From an uncultured bacterium (GTDB lineage Bacteria; Myxococcota_A; Bradymonadia; UBA7976; VGTA01), in the NCBI GenBank assembly GCA_943788935.1, contig CALSSE010000015.1, positions 62,001 to 126,000 of the forward strand: a stretch of DNA of 64,000 nucleotides. The letters run 5' to 3'. The position numbers and the translations under genes were made by a program. This document shows positions 8,689 to 18,580 of the stretch, one piece after another. Numbering within the stretch: position 1 is the first letter of the stretch; each line of letters opens with the position of its first letter. The notes beneath the pieces are model-generated. The model was not told where the DNA came from and ran no database searches. It saw only the letters and a list, made by a program, of their open reading frames with translations.

Positions 8689-9555
8689 ATGAACTTCCAT
8701 GAATCTAATCGGCAGGCAGAATCTAATCAACAGCCTACCCCTTTCTTTCTCTATGGAACGGCGTGGAAAGAAGAACAAACCGCCCAACTCACTCAACGAG
8801 CGCTTCAGGCCGGTTTTCGCGGCATTGATACAGCGAATCAACGCAAACACTACGCTGAGGAAGCGGTTGGTCATGCACTACTATATGCTTATGAACATTT
8901 AGAATTATCGAGGAGTGACCTGTGGCTTCAGACTAAGTTCACACATCTCGCGGGTCAAGACCACCGTCTCCCTTACGATCCTAGAGCGCCTATCCGTGAA
9001 CAAGTGATGAGCTCATTTGAGTCATCTTTAGCCCATCTGCACACCGAAGTACTTAACGCCTTTATCTTACACGGCCCATCGCTCAGACATGGACTCGCTG
9101 ATGAAGATTGGGAGGTATGGGCGACAATGGAAGAACTATACATGCAGGGAAAGATTAAAGCGATTGGGGTGAGTAATGTAAGCGCAGCACAGCTTCAACT
9201 CTTACTTGGTGAGTGTAAGATAAAACCTCGTTATGTACAGAATCGATGTTTCGCTAGCCAAGGCTGGGACAGAGATATACGCCAGATATGCAATCACCAC
9301 CAGATAATCTATCAAGGCTTTAGTCTACTCACAGCGAATCGTGAGGTGTGGGAGAGCGCTGCGATCACTCAAATCTCTCAACATCATAAGTGTACTCGAG
9401 CAGAGGTGGTTTTCTCCTTCGCTCTCGCGCTTAATATGCTACCTCTCACGGGAACATCTAATCCTCAACATATGCATAATGACCTAAGAAGCAGGGCCGA
9501 TATGTTAAGCGAGCAGGAGCTCATGTTTATTAAGAACATCTATCCACAAAAATAG
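8689..9555 (+). CDS. Aldo/keto reductase
   Basis: NADPH-dependent oxidoreductase of the AKR superfamily, 288 residues, cytoplasmic. The catalytic tetrad is visible as D47 (GIDTAN), Y55 (KHYAEEAVG), K83 (LQTKF) and H128 (ILHGPS), and the barrel motif IGVSNVSAAQL is intact. The C-terminal cofactor loop is replaced by the short LTGTSNPQHM region. The start is well supported by AGGAGAG about eight bases before the ATG. It lies about 200 bases downstream of the flippase on the same strand; a functional link is not evident. Substrate unknown. Confidence 0.85.
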   Translation: MNFHESNRQAESNQQPTPFFLYGTAWKEEQTAQLTQRALQAGFRGIDTANQRKHYAEEAVGHALLYAYEHLELSRSDLWLQTKFTHLAGQDHRLPYDPRAPIREQVMSSFESSLAHLHTEVLNAFILHGPSLRHGLADEDWEVWATMEELYMQGKIKAIGVSNVSAAQLQLLLGECKIKPRYVQNRCFASQGWDRDIRQICNHHQIIYQGFSLLTANREVWESAAITQISQHHKCTRAEVVFSFALALNMLPLTGTSNPQHMHNDLRSRADMLSEQELMFIKNIYPQK

Positions 9556-9598
9556 TCCTATCTCGCTAAACTTTAACTTCTTTGTCCATCTTTCTTGA

Positions 9599-9646
9599 CC
9601 ACACGGCTCGACCACACGGCTCGATCACATGGTTCGATCACACATC
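9599..9646. repeat. 13-bp intergenic tandem repeat, about 3.3 copies
   Basis: CCACACGGCTCGA occurs twice in perfect tandem, followed by a diverged copy TCACATGGTTCGA and a partial copy. It sits between the aldo/keto reductase and the Lys-rich secreted protein, which converge. Confidence 0.85.
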
Positions 9647-9753
9647 TAGGAAGTTAGAGCCACCTAGCAGCCTCCATGATGTTTTTTACATCCTGTAAGC
9701 TGAATAGAGGATTATCTCTATCAGGTGTACTCTGTAGGCTAGTCTCTAGCGCT

Positions 9754-10494
9754 TTATTTCAAGCCGACTTGATCATCCTCGAGCGCTTTGATTGACGTCT
9801 TCTTGAGGCCTTTTTTCTTCCATTTCGCTTTATCGATCATGTATGCAAAGACTGCACCGGTGGGGATGGTGATCTCTGTTGATGTACGACTGCTGGTCTT
9901 AGCAGACGCTTTAACTTTCATTTTACTACCCGAGTAATCAACGCTTAAATTAGCAGCGCTCGAGATGGTCTCCGCGACCTTAGCTGAGACAACGACCCAG
10001 ATTGAGCTCACCACACGTGAGCTTGACTTCTTCATGAACTCTTTCGCTTTTTTACTTTTATTAAGCGCATTGATGAGCGGTGAGTTGTCGATGGTGAGGT
10101 AGAGGAGCTTGAGGTTAACGTTAGTCTTGCGAGCTTTCTTAACACTCCCTGAGGCTTTAGTGTCAGCGTACTCTAGGTTATCAATGCTGACTCCCCATTT
10201 CTTGAGCTTCTTAAAGCTGATCGAATACACACCGCTCTCTTTGACTTTACTAGAGATATTACTGCTAGAAATCGTGGAATGGATATCTATACCGGTAGAC
10301 TTCTTCTTCTTACCATAACTGCCGATTTTAGGCGCATTGACTGAGCCTGCTCGCCAATACTTATAATTATTGTAGTGGAAAGAGCGTTTGCTGATTTTAC
10401 CATCAGGGCCTGCAGACGCAGTACTTACTGCCACAAAAGTCCCGGCGAGAAGTATGAGAAAGCTGAGGCCAAAGTAGCTAATTTTCTTAGTCAA
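9754..10494 (-). CDS. Lysine-rich secreted protein of unknown function
   Basis: No family recognised. A 246-residue protein with a Sec signal peptide (basic MTKK, hydrophobic core, cleavage near ASA-GPDG) and a very basic mature part rich in Lys, Ser and Ala with alternating hydrophobics, suggestive of beta strands. I start it at the TTG at 10494 because AAGGAG (10507-10502) lies seven bases upstream; the earlier ATG at 10512 lies upstream of this site and has no ribosome-binding site of its own. The protein has no cysteines in the mature part, unlike most exported proteins here. Possibly binds nucleic acid or an acidic polymer; this is only a guess from charge. Confidence 0.65.
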   Translation of the reverse strand: MTKKISYFGLSFLILLAGTFVAVSTASAGPDGKISKRSFHYNNYKYWRAGSVNAPKIGSYGKKKKSTGIDIHSTISSSNISSKVKESGVYSISFKKLKKWGVSIDNLEYADTKASGSVKKARKTNVNLKLLYLTIDNSPLINALNKSKKAKEFMKKSSSRVVSSIWVVVSAKVAETISSAANLSVDYSGSKMKVKASAKTSSRTSTEITIPTGAVFAYMIDKAKWKKKGLKKTSIKALEDDQVGLK

Positions 10495-10501
10495 GAGGAA
10501 T

Positions 10502-10507
10502 CTCCTT
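10502..10507 (-). promoter_or_regulatory. Shine-Dalgarno AAGGAG fixing a TTG start at 10494
   Basis: The motif lies inside the first codons of the longer ATG reading and exactly seven bases before TTG, so it supports initiation at 10494. A 10-base palindrome AAGATATCTT lies further upstream at 10541-10550 and may be an operator. Confidence 0.6.
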
Positions 10508-10682
10508 AACATATGTATAAACGATGTGATTACGAATACTAAGATATCTTTTCGGTTAAAAGATTTCAGTTACTACTCTATGCATGAAAAAAAACGTTCA
10601 TCAAATTTTTAAAAAATTCCTGTAACTCTGAGGGGTTAAAAGTAGTTTACGATCGGCTTATATAGTTTATCCACTCGCCTAC

Positions 10683-12467
10683 CTACTCTTCACAGGGTGA
10701 GCCATCAATAGTATATAGATGGCCATCTACATCACAAAAACACGACCCCTCAGGTCGGGTTACGCTCTCAGAGATCATTACCGATGATGAGCCAATACCG
10801 CAGATGAACTCATTTGGTAAATGGAGTGTACCCTGGGTTTGCTCAGCGTTAGCCCAATGAATTACCTGATTTTGCAAGAGATGAGGAGATGACAGGCTCA
10901 ATGAAAAACCTTGATTTATTGAGTGAATAGGAGCCGCGGGTATGTTTAAGTGATACCACTCTGATGTTAAAGAAGGACTGGCCTCATTTATGAACTGGGT
11001 AAAGGACCATAGATGACCTGTGGATACAGCACGAAGTTGTAGAGTGAGCGGATAATAGAATGGGGCGATCCCACTATTTCTTAGCGATACAGAGAACGCC
11101 AAGTCCACAGTCTCTCCTGCAAGCGCTGATGCCTCTATGATGACTTGATCGATCGTATACTCATAGCCCATCGCTAAAGCGGCTTGTTCAGCGAGTAATC
11201 GTTGATTACCTATATACCCTACCCCATCAAGGTTAAAGGCTTGATAGTTGAGTAGATAAGTCATATGGGTGGTTTGAATCGCAGATAATGGATCTTGACT
11301 GAAGGTGTCTAGCTGGTAGGTATCGGTGAACAGAGTGCTCTGCAACGCTGGATAGATCTCACCACCCATTGGGGCGGTTTCCCATCTAGAATCTGCCATG
11401 GCGGTCAATATTTTGGGCCAAAAGAACCAAGGAATATCTCCTGTCGTCGAGTAAGCAAAGCTATCATCATGGAAACCAATGTTGCGTTGAGGGCTGTCTT
11501 GAACGGGTACTCTCAGCTGTATTGGAGTGATCGAGAAAGCATTATCAAAAGCGCTGATCACTGCGTGTTGGAATAGTCCATCAGCGAACCAGTCATTGTG
11601 GGGGTATGTATGCCATTCCCCCCAAAAACCAAGCACACCCATTTGGATGAATCCAATACGGTGGTCCCCATCATACATCAATCCCAATTGAGCGATAAAA
11701 TCGAGTATGAGACTCTGTAATCTCTGATCTTGGTAGTCGGGCGAACAACCACCACCATATTCCTCATAGGGAGAGCAAAAAACTTGATCTCGAAGTGGCA
11801 TAGGTACACCGCTCTCAAGGCCCGGATAATCGAGGTAAAACCTCAAGATCAGATGATGACCTCGCTCTGTAGCGCGATTCAACTCAGTCTCAAGAGCGTT
11901 GAACTGATATTCCCCTGATGGCGAGATCACTTCAGCAAGCGGAATATAACTAAACTCTAAACTATGAGGAAAGGTATTATTAGGTTCACCCCAGCCATAG
12001 TTCGTTGTAAAACCTTTCAAAGGGTTCCCACTTGTGATCGAGCGATCATAACTGAACTCGAATGATCGAGTATCTTGACGAACCGATGTGAAGTAGGTCG
12101 GAGAGGGATCAGCTATCATACTGTCTTCCGCGCTTATTTCTATATCTGTAAGAGCGGTATTCAAGTCTTCAAAAACCATCAAGTCTTCTATTAGCTGATT
12201 CTCTATAAACTGATCGAGTGCTCCTGAATCATCCTCTATCAACTCATGGTCTGATGCTGACTCACGATCCTCTAGCGCGAGATCTCTGATCATCATACCT
12301 TCAATAGACGTAGATAAGTCTACCGTTGTCATATTTACAGAGTCACTATCTACTACATTCTGAGGCCCCTCTCGAGAGACGCATCCGATCACACTCAATG
12401 TCAATAAACATATGGGGAAGAGATCTCTCATCGGTACTACTTTTCTGAGTTTATCTTTGTATCTCAT
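10683..12467 (-). CDS. DUF4832-family lipoprotein (glycoside-hydrolase-like barrel)
   Basis: Exported protein with a DUF4874/DUF4832 architecture: NPLKGFTTNYGWGE at the start of the barrel, then GHHLILRFYLDYPG, GFIQMGVLGFWGEWHTYP and a C-terminal beta domain. The family resembles TIM-barrel glycosidases; the Glu of GFWGEWH is a natural catalytic candidate. A lipobox (VIGC) follows a hydrophobic segment. Start is uncertain: TTG 12485, ATG 12467 and ATG 12431 all leave the signal intact, and none has a strong ribosome-binding site; I use 12467. An acidic Asp/Glu/Ser-rich linker separates anchor from barrel. The last residues carry a short Cys pair (CFCDVDG). Divergent from the VWA gene. Confidence 0.75.
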   Translation of the reverse strand: MRYKDKLRKVVPMRDLFPICLLTLSVIGCVSREGPQNVVDSDSVNMTTVDLSTSIEGMMIRDLALEDRESASDHELIEDDSGALDQFIENQLIEDLMVFEDLNTALTDIEISAEDSMIADPSPTYFTSVRQDTRSFEFSYDRSITSGNPLKGFTTNYGWGEPNNTFPHSLEFSYIPLAEVISPSGEYQFNALETELNRATERGHHLILRFYLDYPGLESGVPMPLRDQVFCSPYEEYGGGCSPDYQDQRLQSLILDFIAQLGLMYDGDHRIGFIQMGVLGFWGEWHTYPHNDWFADGLFQHAVISAFDNAFSITPIQLRVPVQDSPQRNIGFHDDSFAYSTTGDIPWFFWPKILTAMADSRWETAPMGGEIYPALQSTLFTDTYQLDTFSQDPLSAIQTTHMTYLLNYQAFNLDGVGYIGNQRLLAEQAALAMGYEYTIDQVIIEASALAGETVDLAFSVSLRNSGIAPFYYPLTLQLRAVSTGHLWSFTQFINEASPSLTSEWYHLNIPAAPIHSINQGFSLSLSSPHLLQNQVIHWANAEQTQGTLHLPNEFICGIGSSSVMISESVTRPEGSCFCDVDGHLYTIDGSPCEE

Positions 12468-12679
12468 CTTTGCTGTATCCACCAAGAGCTTGTATTAGTC
12501 TCACTTCAACTAATAATTTGGGTCGCTTTGCCTATAGGTTAAAAGCATTTAAGTCATAAATCAAACAGAGGCTGTATTTATCACGATCATAGCCTGACTT
12601 GAAACAGGTTTTGCTATTTATATCGGTTACTTATACATTTGTAATGGATCGAAAAAAATTTAGAAGTAAAAGTACCTAC

Positions 12680-14524
12680 ATGATAAATCAAATATATCTC
12701 CAAAGAGTGCTCAGCTGTGCCGGTAGTGTTGGCATCATCATGATATGTATTCAATGTACTAGCCCTGCTTCCTCAGACTCCCCAACATCAAACGATCCTC
12801 TCGTACGTATGACTGATCAATCATTTAATGAAAGTGATGCCTCCGAAGAGTCCGATGGTGCTTATGCAAGAGATCAGGCACTAGATCAGACACTAGATCA
12901 AGCAATCGTCGATCTAGATATGGCTGAGAATACAGGCGGTATACCGGCCCTTGATATGCGAGCCGCACTGAACGATCAGTTCACAGCGGTGTGTGATCCG
13001 AATGAATCCCCTTCTTGCGAAGGATGGAGACTCAAGGCTTGTAATCTAGAGGGCACAGGGTATGAGGTCTATAGCTGTCAGTTAGGTGAAGTGTGTTATC
13101 AAAATGACTGTGTCTCAGTTCACCCCAATGTCGTGCTTATCGTCGATACGTCTGGCTCTATGAATCAACTCATCTCTGATGGGTCGGAGCCTCGACATTG
13201 TGAGGGAGAGGGATGCCCTCCTTGGACGTATCCTATGTGCGATGATATCGACCAACCATATACTCGCTTAGGGCGTGTCAAACGGAGTATGAAGTCTGTG
13301 CTCATGAGTGAAGATATCTCTCAGGTAAGACTCGCCTTACAGCGTTATCCACAGACCGAAGGGCTTCCACCTTTACCTTCGCTAGACGTCTCTTGCTCTA
13401 CCGGTTGGTATAGTAATCATGATGGTATTTCACGTCACTATGATGAACATATCATGTCTTACGATTTACTAGAGCAAACATTAGATGAAGTGATCCCTGT
13501 ACCGATTACGCCCGAAGGAACAACAGATCTCCCTAAGATCTTAGAGTACATTGACTTCAATGAGAATATACAAGAGCAGACAGAATCTTGTACACAACAT
13601 CGTGATTGCCCAAATGGCTTTTGTAAAAACCGCTGCAAATATATCAGAACTGAGGAGTTTGGTTCTTGTGAAACTCGCTTGGGTTGGGGTCTTAATTCAT
13701 TGGGACGATGTGTAGAGGTCATGGGGTGTGAATGTGGTCAAAGTTGCGAAGGTAGAGTCTTTGATCGTTTAGATGACTGTGAGCAAAATTGCACAAAATC
13801 ATGCTTTACTCACGACAATCATGAGCTTCGAGCGACAGGGAGTACACCGATTGGTCAAAGCCTATTTTATGCAGGTGAATACTTTAGGCACTTTGTAGTC
13901 AGAGAGGGTCTCCCTTGTACTCAAAATGAAGACTGCGCATCGCCGGACTATTATTGTAGTGATGCAGGAACATGTCATGACCCGCTCGGTGTATGTCGTC
14001 CAAATATCATAGTTCTCTTATCCGATGGTTATGAAACAGATCATGATGACCCTCAAGACTTCTTTAATCCTCGCGTTCAAGCTAAGCGTTTTCACTATGG
14101 CTTAGGCTGCGACAATAACAACGACTGTTTAAATGGTGCTCAATGCATTAATGACCGATGTCTCCCTCCTATTTCGTCTCTACCACAATTCGTCTGTAAA
14201 AGTGCCGGGAACCCGTGTCAAGAAGACTCTGAGTGTGAGCCATATCGATGTGGACTTGGCCAATCGACATGTCCAGGAGAGTGCATCGAGGCAGGCCTTG
14301 ATTATAATGATACAGAGGAGAGTCTCTTAAAAAATGATGCTCAGCACCCCATTAGCTTAACCCTTCATGTGATTGATGCCTCAGATCAAGCTGAAGGTAA
14401 TCGACTTTTAGCCAAAATCGGTGGAGGGGTTAGCGTACCGGTTGACTTCACCGACCCAAACTTGCTCATCGAACAGTTAACAGCCTTTATTAACAGTAAA
14501 GCTGATGATCAGTCATGCCGCTAA
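12680..14524 (+). CDS. VWA-domain lipoprotein with Cys-rich insertions
   Basis: Cell-surface protein with a von Willebrand factor A domain. Metal-site (MIDAS) residues are visible: DTSGSM near the domain start, the Thr of GSTPIGQS, and the Asp of LLSDGYETD. The domain is interrupted by at least three Cys-rich stretches (around CTQHRDCPNGFC, CECGQSCEGR and CDNNNDCLNGAQC) resembling Dickkopf-type modules found elsewhere in this window. The hydrophobic segment ending ICIQC is a lipobox if translation starts at ATG 12680; in-frame TTG 12599 and ATG 12644 are alternatives and none has a good ribosome-binding site. An Asp-rich linker follows the anchor. Probably adhesive or scaffold-like. Confidence 0.75.
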   Translation: MINQIYLQRVLSCAGSVGIIMICIQCTSPASSDSPTSNDPLVRMTDQSFNESDASEESDGAYARDQALDQTLDQAIVDLDMAENTGGIPALDMRAALNDQFTAVCDPNESPSCEGWRLKACNLEGTGYEVYSCQLGEVCYQNDCVSVHPNVVLIVDTSGSMNQLISDGSEPRHCEGEGCPPWTYPMCDDIDQPYTRLGRVKRSMKSVLMSEDISQVRLALQRYPQTEGLPPLPSLDVSCSTGWYSNHDGISRHYDEHIMSYDLLEQTLDEVIPVPITPEGTTDLPKILEYIDFNENIQEQTESCTQHRDCPNGFCKNRCKYIRTEEFGSCETRLGWGLNSLGRCVEVMGCECGQSCEGRVFDRLDDCEQNCTKSCFTHDNHELRATGSTPIGQSLFYAGEYFRHFVVREGLPCTQNEDCASPDYYCSDAGTCHDPLGVCRPNIIVLLSDGYETDHDDPQDFFNPRVQAKRFHYGLGCDNNNDCLNGAQCINDRCLPPISSLPQFVCKSAGNPCQEDSECEPYRCGLGQSTCPGECIEAGLDYNDTEESLLKNDAQHPISLTLHVIDASDQAEGNRLLAKIGGGVSVPVDFTDPNLLIEQLTAFINSKADDQSCR

Positions 14525-14630
14525 TGAGAAAAGGCTTGGTGGAGACAATGGGCTCAAGTATACTCAAATTCTCTCATATAACTTCTTAATCGATGAATCG
14601 AACGGTCCGATTGAGCTTAATATGTACGCG

Positions 14631-16664
14631 TTAAGTGTTTATCCAGACAGACTTGGATATTATCGAAGCCTTGTTGAGCTGTAGTGATCGCCTCTTTATG
14701 AACAAAGTCATGAATATCATGACGAATAATAAAGGTGATAACTCCGAGGTTTGAGCTGTCGATTGACACCCTGATGAGTTTGACGTTTGTCTATTAGATT
14801 CAGTGGAGTGATCAGTCTCTGACGAGGCATCGATAGGCATTGGGTCTATGAATTGATCATGCCCTTGATAGAGGCTTGAATCGTTAGTTGTTACACTTCG
14901 ATCAGGGTCAACACCAGCGTCTGCTTCATCTAATGACGTATCCTGTTCTTGGGGTGTAAAGTCAGTTTGATTAGCCCCCATATCTGCAGCCTCCATATCT
15001 ACAGTCTCCATATCTACAGCCTCCATATCTGCAGCCTCCATATCTACAGCCTCCATATCTGCAGCCTCCATATCTACAGCCTCCATATCAAACAGCATCC
15101 CTGCATCTATCTCGACTGGCACCTCTTCTTGAGCATGACTGTAAATACCCACAGATGGGTCTCCCCATAAATTAAATGTTAAGTAGTTCTTCCAGTACCA
15201 CCAACGATTTTGTAACCCCACATCCCTCCTGAGATCATTAAGCGCTTCACCCGCTGACATCCCCTCACCGATGAGGCGTAAAGCATAATTGTAAGCCATG
15301 CCTGCATTACCTGCATCATGGACTAAACTCGGCATAGGAGAGCCGGGTCCATGAGAGATTGTAGCTGCTCCTATGGTACCGATTGCACCGTTTTTGAGCA
15401 GCTCATAGGCTAGATTATCAGGTAAGGCTGGTTGGCTATTATAACAGGAGGCTTGAAAGGTGAAAAATGGTTGATCATCGGGAAGAGACCTCGCGTTACT
15501 TTGAAGCATCACCGACTGAGCGCCTCTTCCTGAGCCATGAGTCAACCACGCTACAAAGCCGGGTCGATGTTCATCGATCACAAGCTCGACTTGATCAGGA
15601 GTGCAGATGAGCGAATCAGGGACCCCATCGATAGGGCTAAGGCAGTTTATATCTTGCTGAGTGCTATGATCCCAACAGTCCTCTACATCATACACTCGAT
15701 GAGTACTATAACCCTGTGGCTCCATAATTTCAGTTCGAATCAATTCTCCAAAAAAAGCTCGGCGTTGACCTTCCGCAGCGAGGAGAGCGCTTTGACGCCA
15801 CAATGTGTCCTCTTCAGGCGTATTTTCGTAGTCCATAGTCTTTTGTAAAATATGATCGAGGTCATCAATATTACCATAAAATGGAATACGACCTACTGCC
15901 ACCTCTGCGTCGCGGTTAGCGCCTCCTGGCCCAAGATCATCAGTGAGGTCATTTGGATGAAATGAGGCAGGAGACCCCATCTGGATTTGGTGAGGTAAAA
16001 CCCCAAACTCGGCAAGATGTCCATCATCATCTAGATCCCAGTCTCCGTCGAGCTCTGCATAGTAAAAATCGGTGGGCACACTTGGGTTACTTGCCCAGTA
16101 TTGATAGGCATTGTTAGCGGGTCTAGTACCCCGCATAGGGACGTCACCAAAGGGTCTGGGATCTCCAAGCAATAGTACATATCTGAGGTTGAGCGATAAG
16201 TAGTTTACTTGAAGCCACTGACGAATATTATCTGCAGCTTGGTCTCCTTCTCCTCCTCCCCACTCTGTTTCATCGATCACATAAACCTCAAAGCCTCTAC
16301 GTCGCTTATGCTCGACAAAGGTCTCGATAAGCATAGGTGCAGGTCGCCTAGCGCATATCTCAGATGAGAGGCACTCCGTGTGTTCGCATAGTGACCAATC
16401 TTGGGGAGGGAGATCCTCGGGTCGTAATGACATACATACTTGGCCGACCTCGGGTACGGATACACACCTCTCTTGCTGTGGACAGGACTCATCGGTTTGA
16501 CAGCTAGGATGGCAGCTATGAACACCCAGGAGCGTATCGCGACTAGTGATAATGGCATAGCCATCTATAAGCTCATCTAGCGGTTCTTCTTGAGCCATCG
16601 ATTCACTTGTCCCCAAGAGGTATAGCGCCAACAAAGAGATGGATCGTGTTAAATGTCGAGCCAA
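14631..16664 (-). CDS. Gingipain-like C25 family cysteine protease with C-terminal sorting tail
   Basis: Exported peptidase of clan CD. TTG start at 16664 behind AAGGGAG with a six-base gap; Sec signal cleaved near SMA-QEEP. A Cys-rich segment (about 50-110) is followed by the C25 catalytic domain: YVLLLGDPRPFG, VGRIPFYG, then catalytic His in THGSG and Cys in QASCYN, 31 residues apart, close to the spacing in gingipain RgpB. Behind it comes an eight-copy DMEAV linker, an acidic Ser/Asp stretch, and a tail with SSGC, a hydrophobic helix and KRR that resembles MYXO-CTERM, followed by about seventeen unusual extra residues. Likely surface-exposed and degradative; substrate unknown. Confidence 0.85.
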   Translation of the reverse strand: MARHLTRSISLLALYLLGTSESMAQEEPLDELIDGYAIITSRDTLLGVHSCHPSCQTDESCPQQERCVSVPEVGQVCMSLRPEDLPPQDWSLCEHTECLSSEICARRPAPMLIETFVEHKRRRGFEVYVIDETEWGGGEGDQAADNIRQWLQVNYLSLNLRYVLLLGDPRPFGDVPMRGTRPANNAYQYWASNPSVPTDFYYAELDGDWDLDDDGHLAEFGVLPHQIQMGSPASFHPNDLTDDLGPGGANRDAEVAVGRIPFYGNIDDLDHILQKTMDYENTPEEDTLWRQSALLAAEGQRRAFFGELIRTEIMEPQGYSTHRVYDVEDCWDHSTQQDINCLSPIDGVPDSLICTPDQVELVIDEHRPGFVAWLTHGSGRGAQSVMLQSNARSLPDDQPFFTFQASCYNSQPALPDNLAYELLKNGAIGTIGAATISHGPGSPMPSLVHDAGNAGMAYNYALRLIGEGMSAGEALNDLRRDVGLQNRWWYWKNYLTFNLWGDPSVGIYSHAQEEVPVEIDAGMLFDMEAVDMEAADMEAVDMEAADMEAVDMETVDMEAADMGANQTDFTPQEQDTSLDEADAGVDPDRSVTTNDSSLYQGHDQFIDPMPIDASSETDHSTESNRQTSNSSGCQSTAQTSELSPLLFVMIFMTLFIKRRSLQLNKASIISKSVWINT
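14970..15089 (-). repeat. 8-copy 15-bp in-frame array encoding DMEAV/DMEAA
   Basis: Unit on the coding strand GATATGGAGGCTG[CT]A-like (D-M-E-A-[VA]); copies alternate V and A, with one T substitution and a last copy DMGAN. It is the linker between the C25 catalytic domain and the sorting tail. Confidence 0.93.
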
Positions 16665-17020
16665 GAGTATCTCCCTTATGTATTTATGTGTTTATATACT
16701 TATGTACTTATGTACTATGATGAGCTCTTCAAAAAGTCTTTTGTAATCCTTGAGGCTTGCTTTGAGGGGTGATGTGTCTCTTTGTTTATACTATAGGTAT
16801 TTATTATTCAGTTAGCTCTAAACTCTCTGAAGTTTGCCTCAATATAACAATGATAATATAATCTTTGTTTCCTGTATGGATCTTGTTGAGTTTTAGTATA
16901 ATGTTTATCTAATATCTATATGATTCAAACAGACAAGATAATGAAACCTATAAAAGTGATCCATGTGCATATTCATACTATAGGACATGTTCATCTTTCT
17001 AAGATCAATGATTCATGAAG
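16665..17020. other. AT-rich intergenic region with short tandem TTATGTA repeats
   Basis: A 356-base gap between two leftward genes, containing the promoter and leader of the C25 protease. Immediately upstream of its ribosome-binding site (about 16676-16718) lies a run of imperfect TTATGTA[CT] repeats. The rest is A/T-rich with no reading frame or strong hairpin that I can support. Confidence 0.5.
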
Positions 17021-18427
17021 TTAATTACAGACTCCAAGTCTATATGAGGCTATTTCATTGATATAGTGATCCGGACAGACGTCATCGCATGCTATACTTG
17101 AAGAGTCATCTAATGAACAGAACGGCCGACAAGATCTGCTGCTACTTGAACTAGAGCAAACCATTCCTCCTTTACAAGCAGGAGAATAGTTAGAACAATC
17201 TTCATCGGCTTCTCGTGGACCTTCGGGCAAACAAAACCAATCTTCTTCTGTATTAGGGAAACGGTAAAAAATACATTTGTTCCCAGGAACGGTACATTGA
17301 TCACTTCGATTTGGGTCACAAGTATTGGGCATTTGATAGCCACAGTCATTGAATGTCAAATATAGATCTAACGTTCTCTCACTATTTGTATCTCTATTAC
17401 TCCACGTCACATTGACTTTATAGATCTGACCAACGTGTGGTTCTGGCTCTATTCTCCAGATCATGGTGTTCTCAAGTTGAGAAGAGCTTAAGTCTGTAAT
17501 AGATACAGGGGTTTCAAGATCGTCAGTAATCAAGGAGACATTAAGTGTTTCAATCTGCACATTGTCGCCGTCTATTTTAATGCTCCAAGGCGCTGATTTT
17601 CCTTTGTGGTTACCTGAGGCGATCATCTCTATGGGGATTTGGCCAACACCAGGATAGAAGGCGAAATTGAGAGGTGTAGAGACATTGCTGATGGTAGTAA
17701 ACTTCATGCAAGATACACCTCCATTGAGTCCAATATCTACGCTATATAGATATGAACTTAATAGAGTATTTCTAAAATCAATATTGTCTATTCGGCTAGC
17801 GCTAATGAGTGAATACATAAGGGACTGTATACTCCAAAAGCTAAATACTTTGGAAGCGCTGAAGTCTGCAAAGGTGTTGAGCTCTTCTGTGTAACAGCTA
17901 GATTCGGTGGTCCATGACCCTTCAATGTTTTCGATATGATTCATCAAGGCACAGTCGGACTGCTCATCATTAGAGGCTAGATTGATCTCTGACTGACCAG
18001 AGCGTGACCGAATGTAATTTAATAAGGATTCAGCGCTTTGCAGATCCAAGGTATTAGGTGGGCTGCTTTGACAAGTCTCTATATCCCCAATCTCTTCTAT
18101 GATTTGGGTCATCTCTACAGTTGATCGATACTGTGCACAGCTCTCAGTCACGGTCTCTGACTTATTCAACAAGCACCCTTGATTATGATCTAAGATAAGA
18201 CAGTTTGGTTCAGGGAGGACTGAGTTTAACTGGCTTGGGGGCGAAGAGCTCGATGTCATATCATTGAAGACATTCACATCATCTTTAATAGGAATCTCAA
18301 ACTCACTTGGATTATTTCTTAGCTGACTTTCTGACTTTGAATGGCAAGCAAAAAATAATGATGACACAGCGATTATCTGAAATAATGATGGAATTAGAGA
18401 CTTGGATTTGTTGACAGGTCTACTCAT
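17021..18427 (-). CDS. Lipoprotein with a divergent CAP/SCP-like domain and Cys-rich tail
   Basis: Exported lipoprotein of 468 residues; signal ends FFAC. The middle part looks like the CAP (SCP/TAPS) domain form common in actinobacteria and myxobacteria: a helix with LLNYIRSRSG, a helix near RNTLLSSYLYSVDIGL, then FAFYPGVGQIPIEMI and a trailing beta domain (APWSIKI, MIWRIEPEPHVGQIYKVNV). I do not see the usual His/Glu cavity residues, so it may be non-catalytic. The last 90 residues hold about a dozen cysteines (CDPNRSDQC, NKCIFYRF, CKGGMVC) of the Dickkopf-like type seen in neighbours. The ribosome-binding site is weak. The CAP assignment is tentative. Confidence 0.6.
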   Translation of the reverse strand: MSRPVNKSKSLIPSLFQIIAVSSLFFACHSKSESQLRNNPSEFEIPIKDDVNVFNDMTSSSSPPSQLNSVLPEPNCLILDHNQGCLLNKSETVTESCAQYRSTVEMTQIIEEIGDIETCQSSPPNTLDLQSAESLLNYIRSRSGQSEINLASNDEQSDCALMNHIENIEGSWTTESSCYTEELNTFADFSASKVFSFWSIQSLMYSLISASRIDNIDFRNTLLSSYLYSVDIGLNGGVSCMKFTTISNVSTPLNFAFYPGVGQIPIEMIASGNHKGKSAPWSIKIDGDNVQIETLNVSLITDDLETPVSITDLSSSQLENTMIWRIEPEPHVGQIYKVNVTWSNRDTNSERTLDLYLTFNDCGYQMPNTCDPNRSDQCTVPGNKCIFYRFPNTEEDWFCLPEGPREADEDCSNYSPACKGGMVCSSSSSSRSCRPFCSLDDSSSIACDDVCPDHYINEIASYRLGVCN

Positions 18428-18580
18428 AGCATATCCATGATTAATATGAGGTTATAAAGTGATGGGATGAGTGTCTCAAGTAGATAAGGCGTCCTAAACC
18501 ACAAGCATTAAAACGATAAAGCTGAAGGAGGCATAGGTTCTTTATTTGGTGACTTTAGATATTTCGGTAGCTTACGTTAT

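Noticed and set aside
8507..8689. 60-codon reading frame between flippase and aldo/keto reductase
   Set aside because: No ribosome-binding site or recognisable sequence and it overlaps the well-supported ATG at 8689.
12599..12679. Longer N-terminus of the VWA lipoprotein from TTG 12599
   Set aside because: It would add a second hydrophobic stretch before the lipoprotein signal and has no ribosome-binding site; kept only as an alternative.
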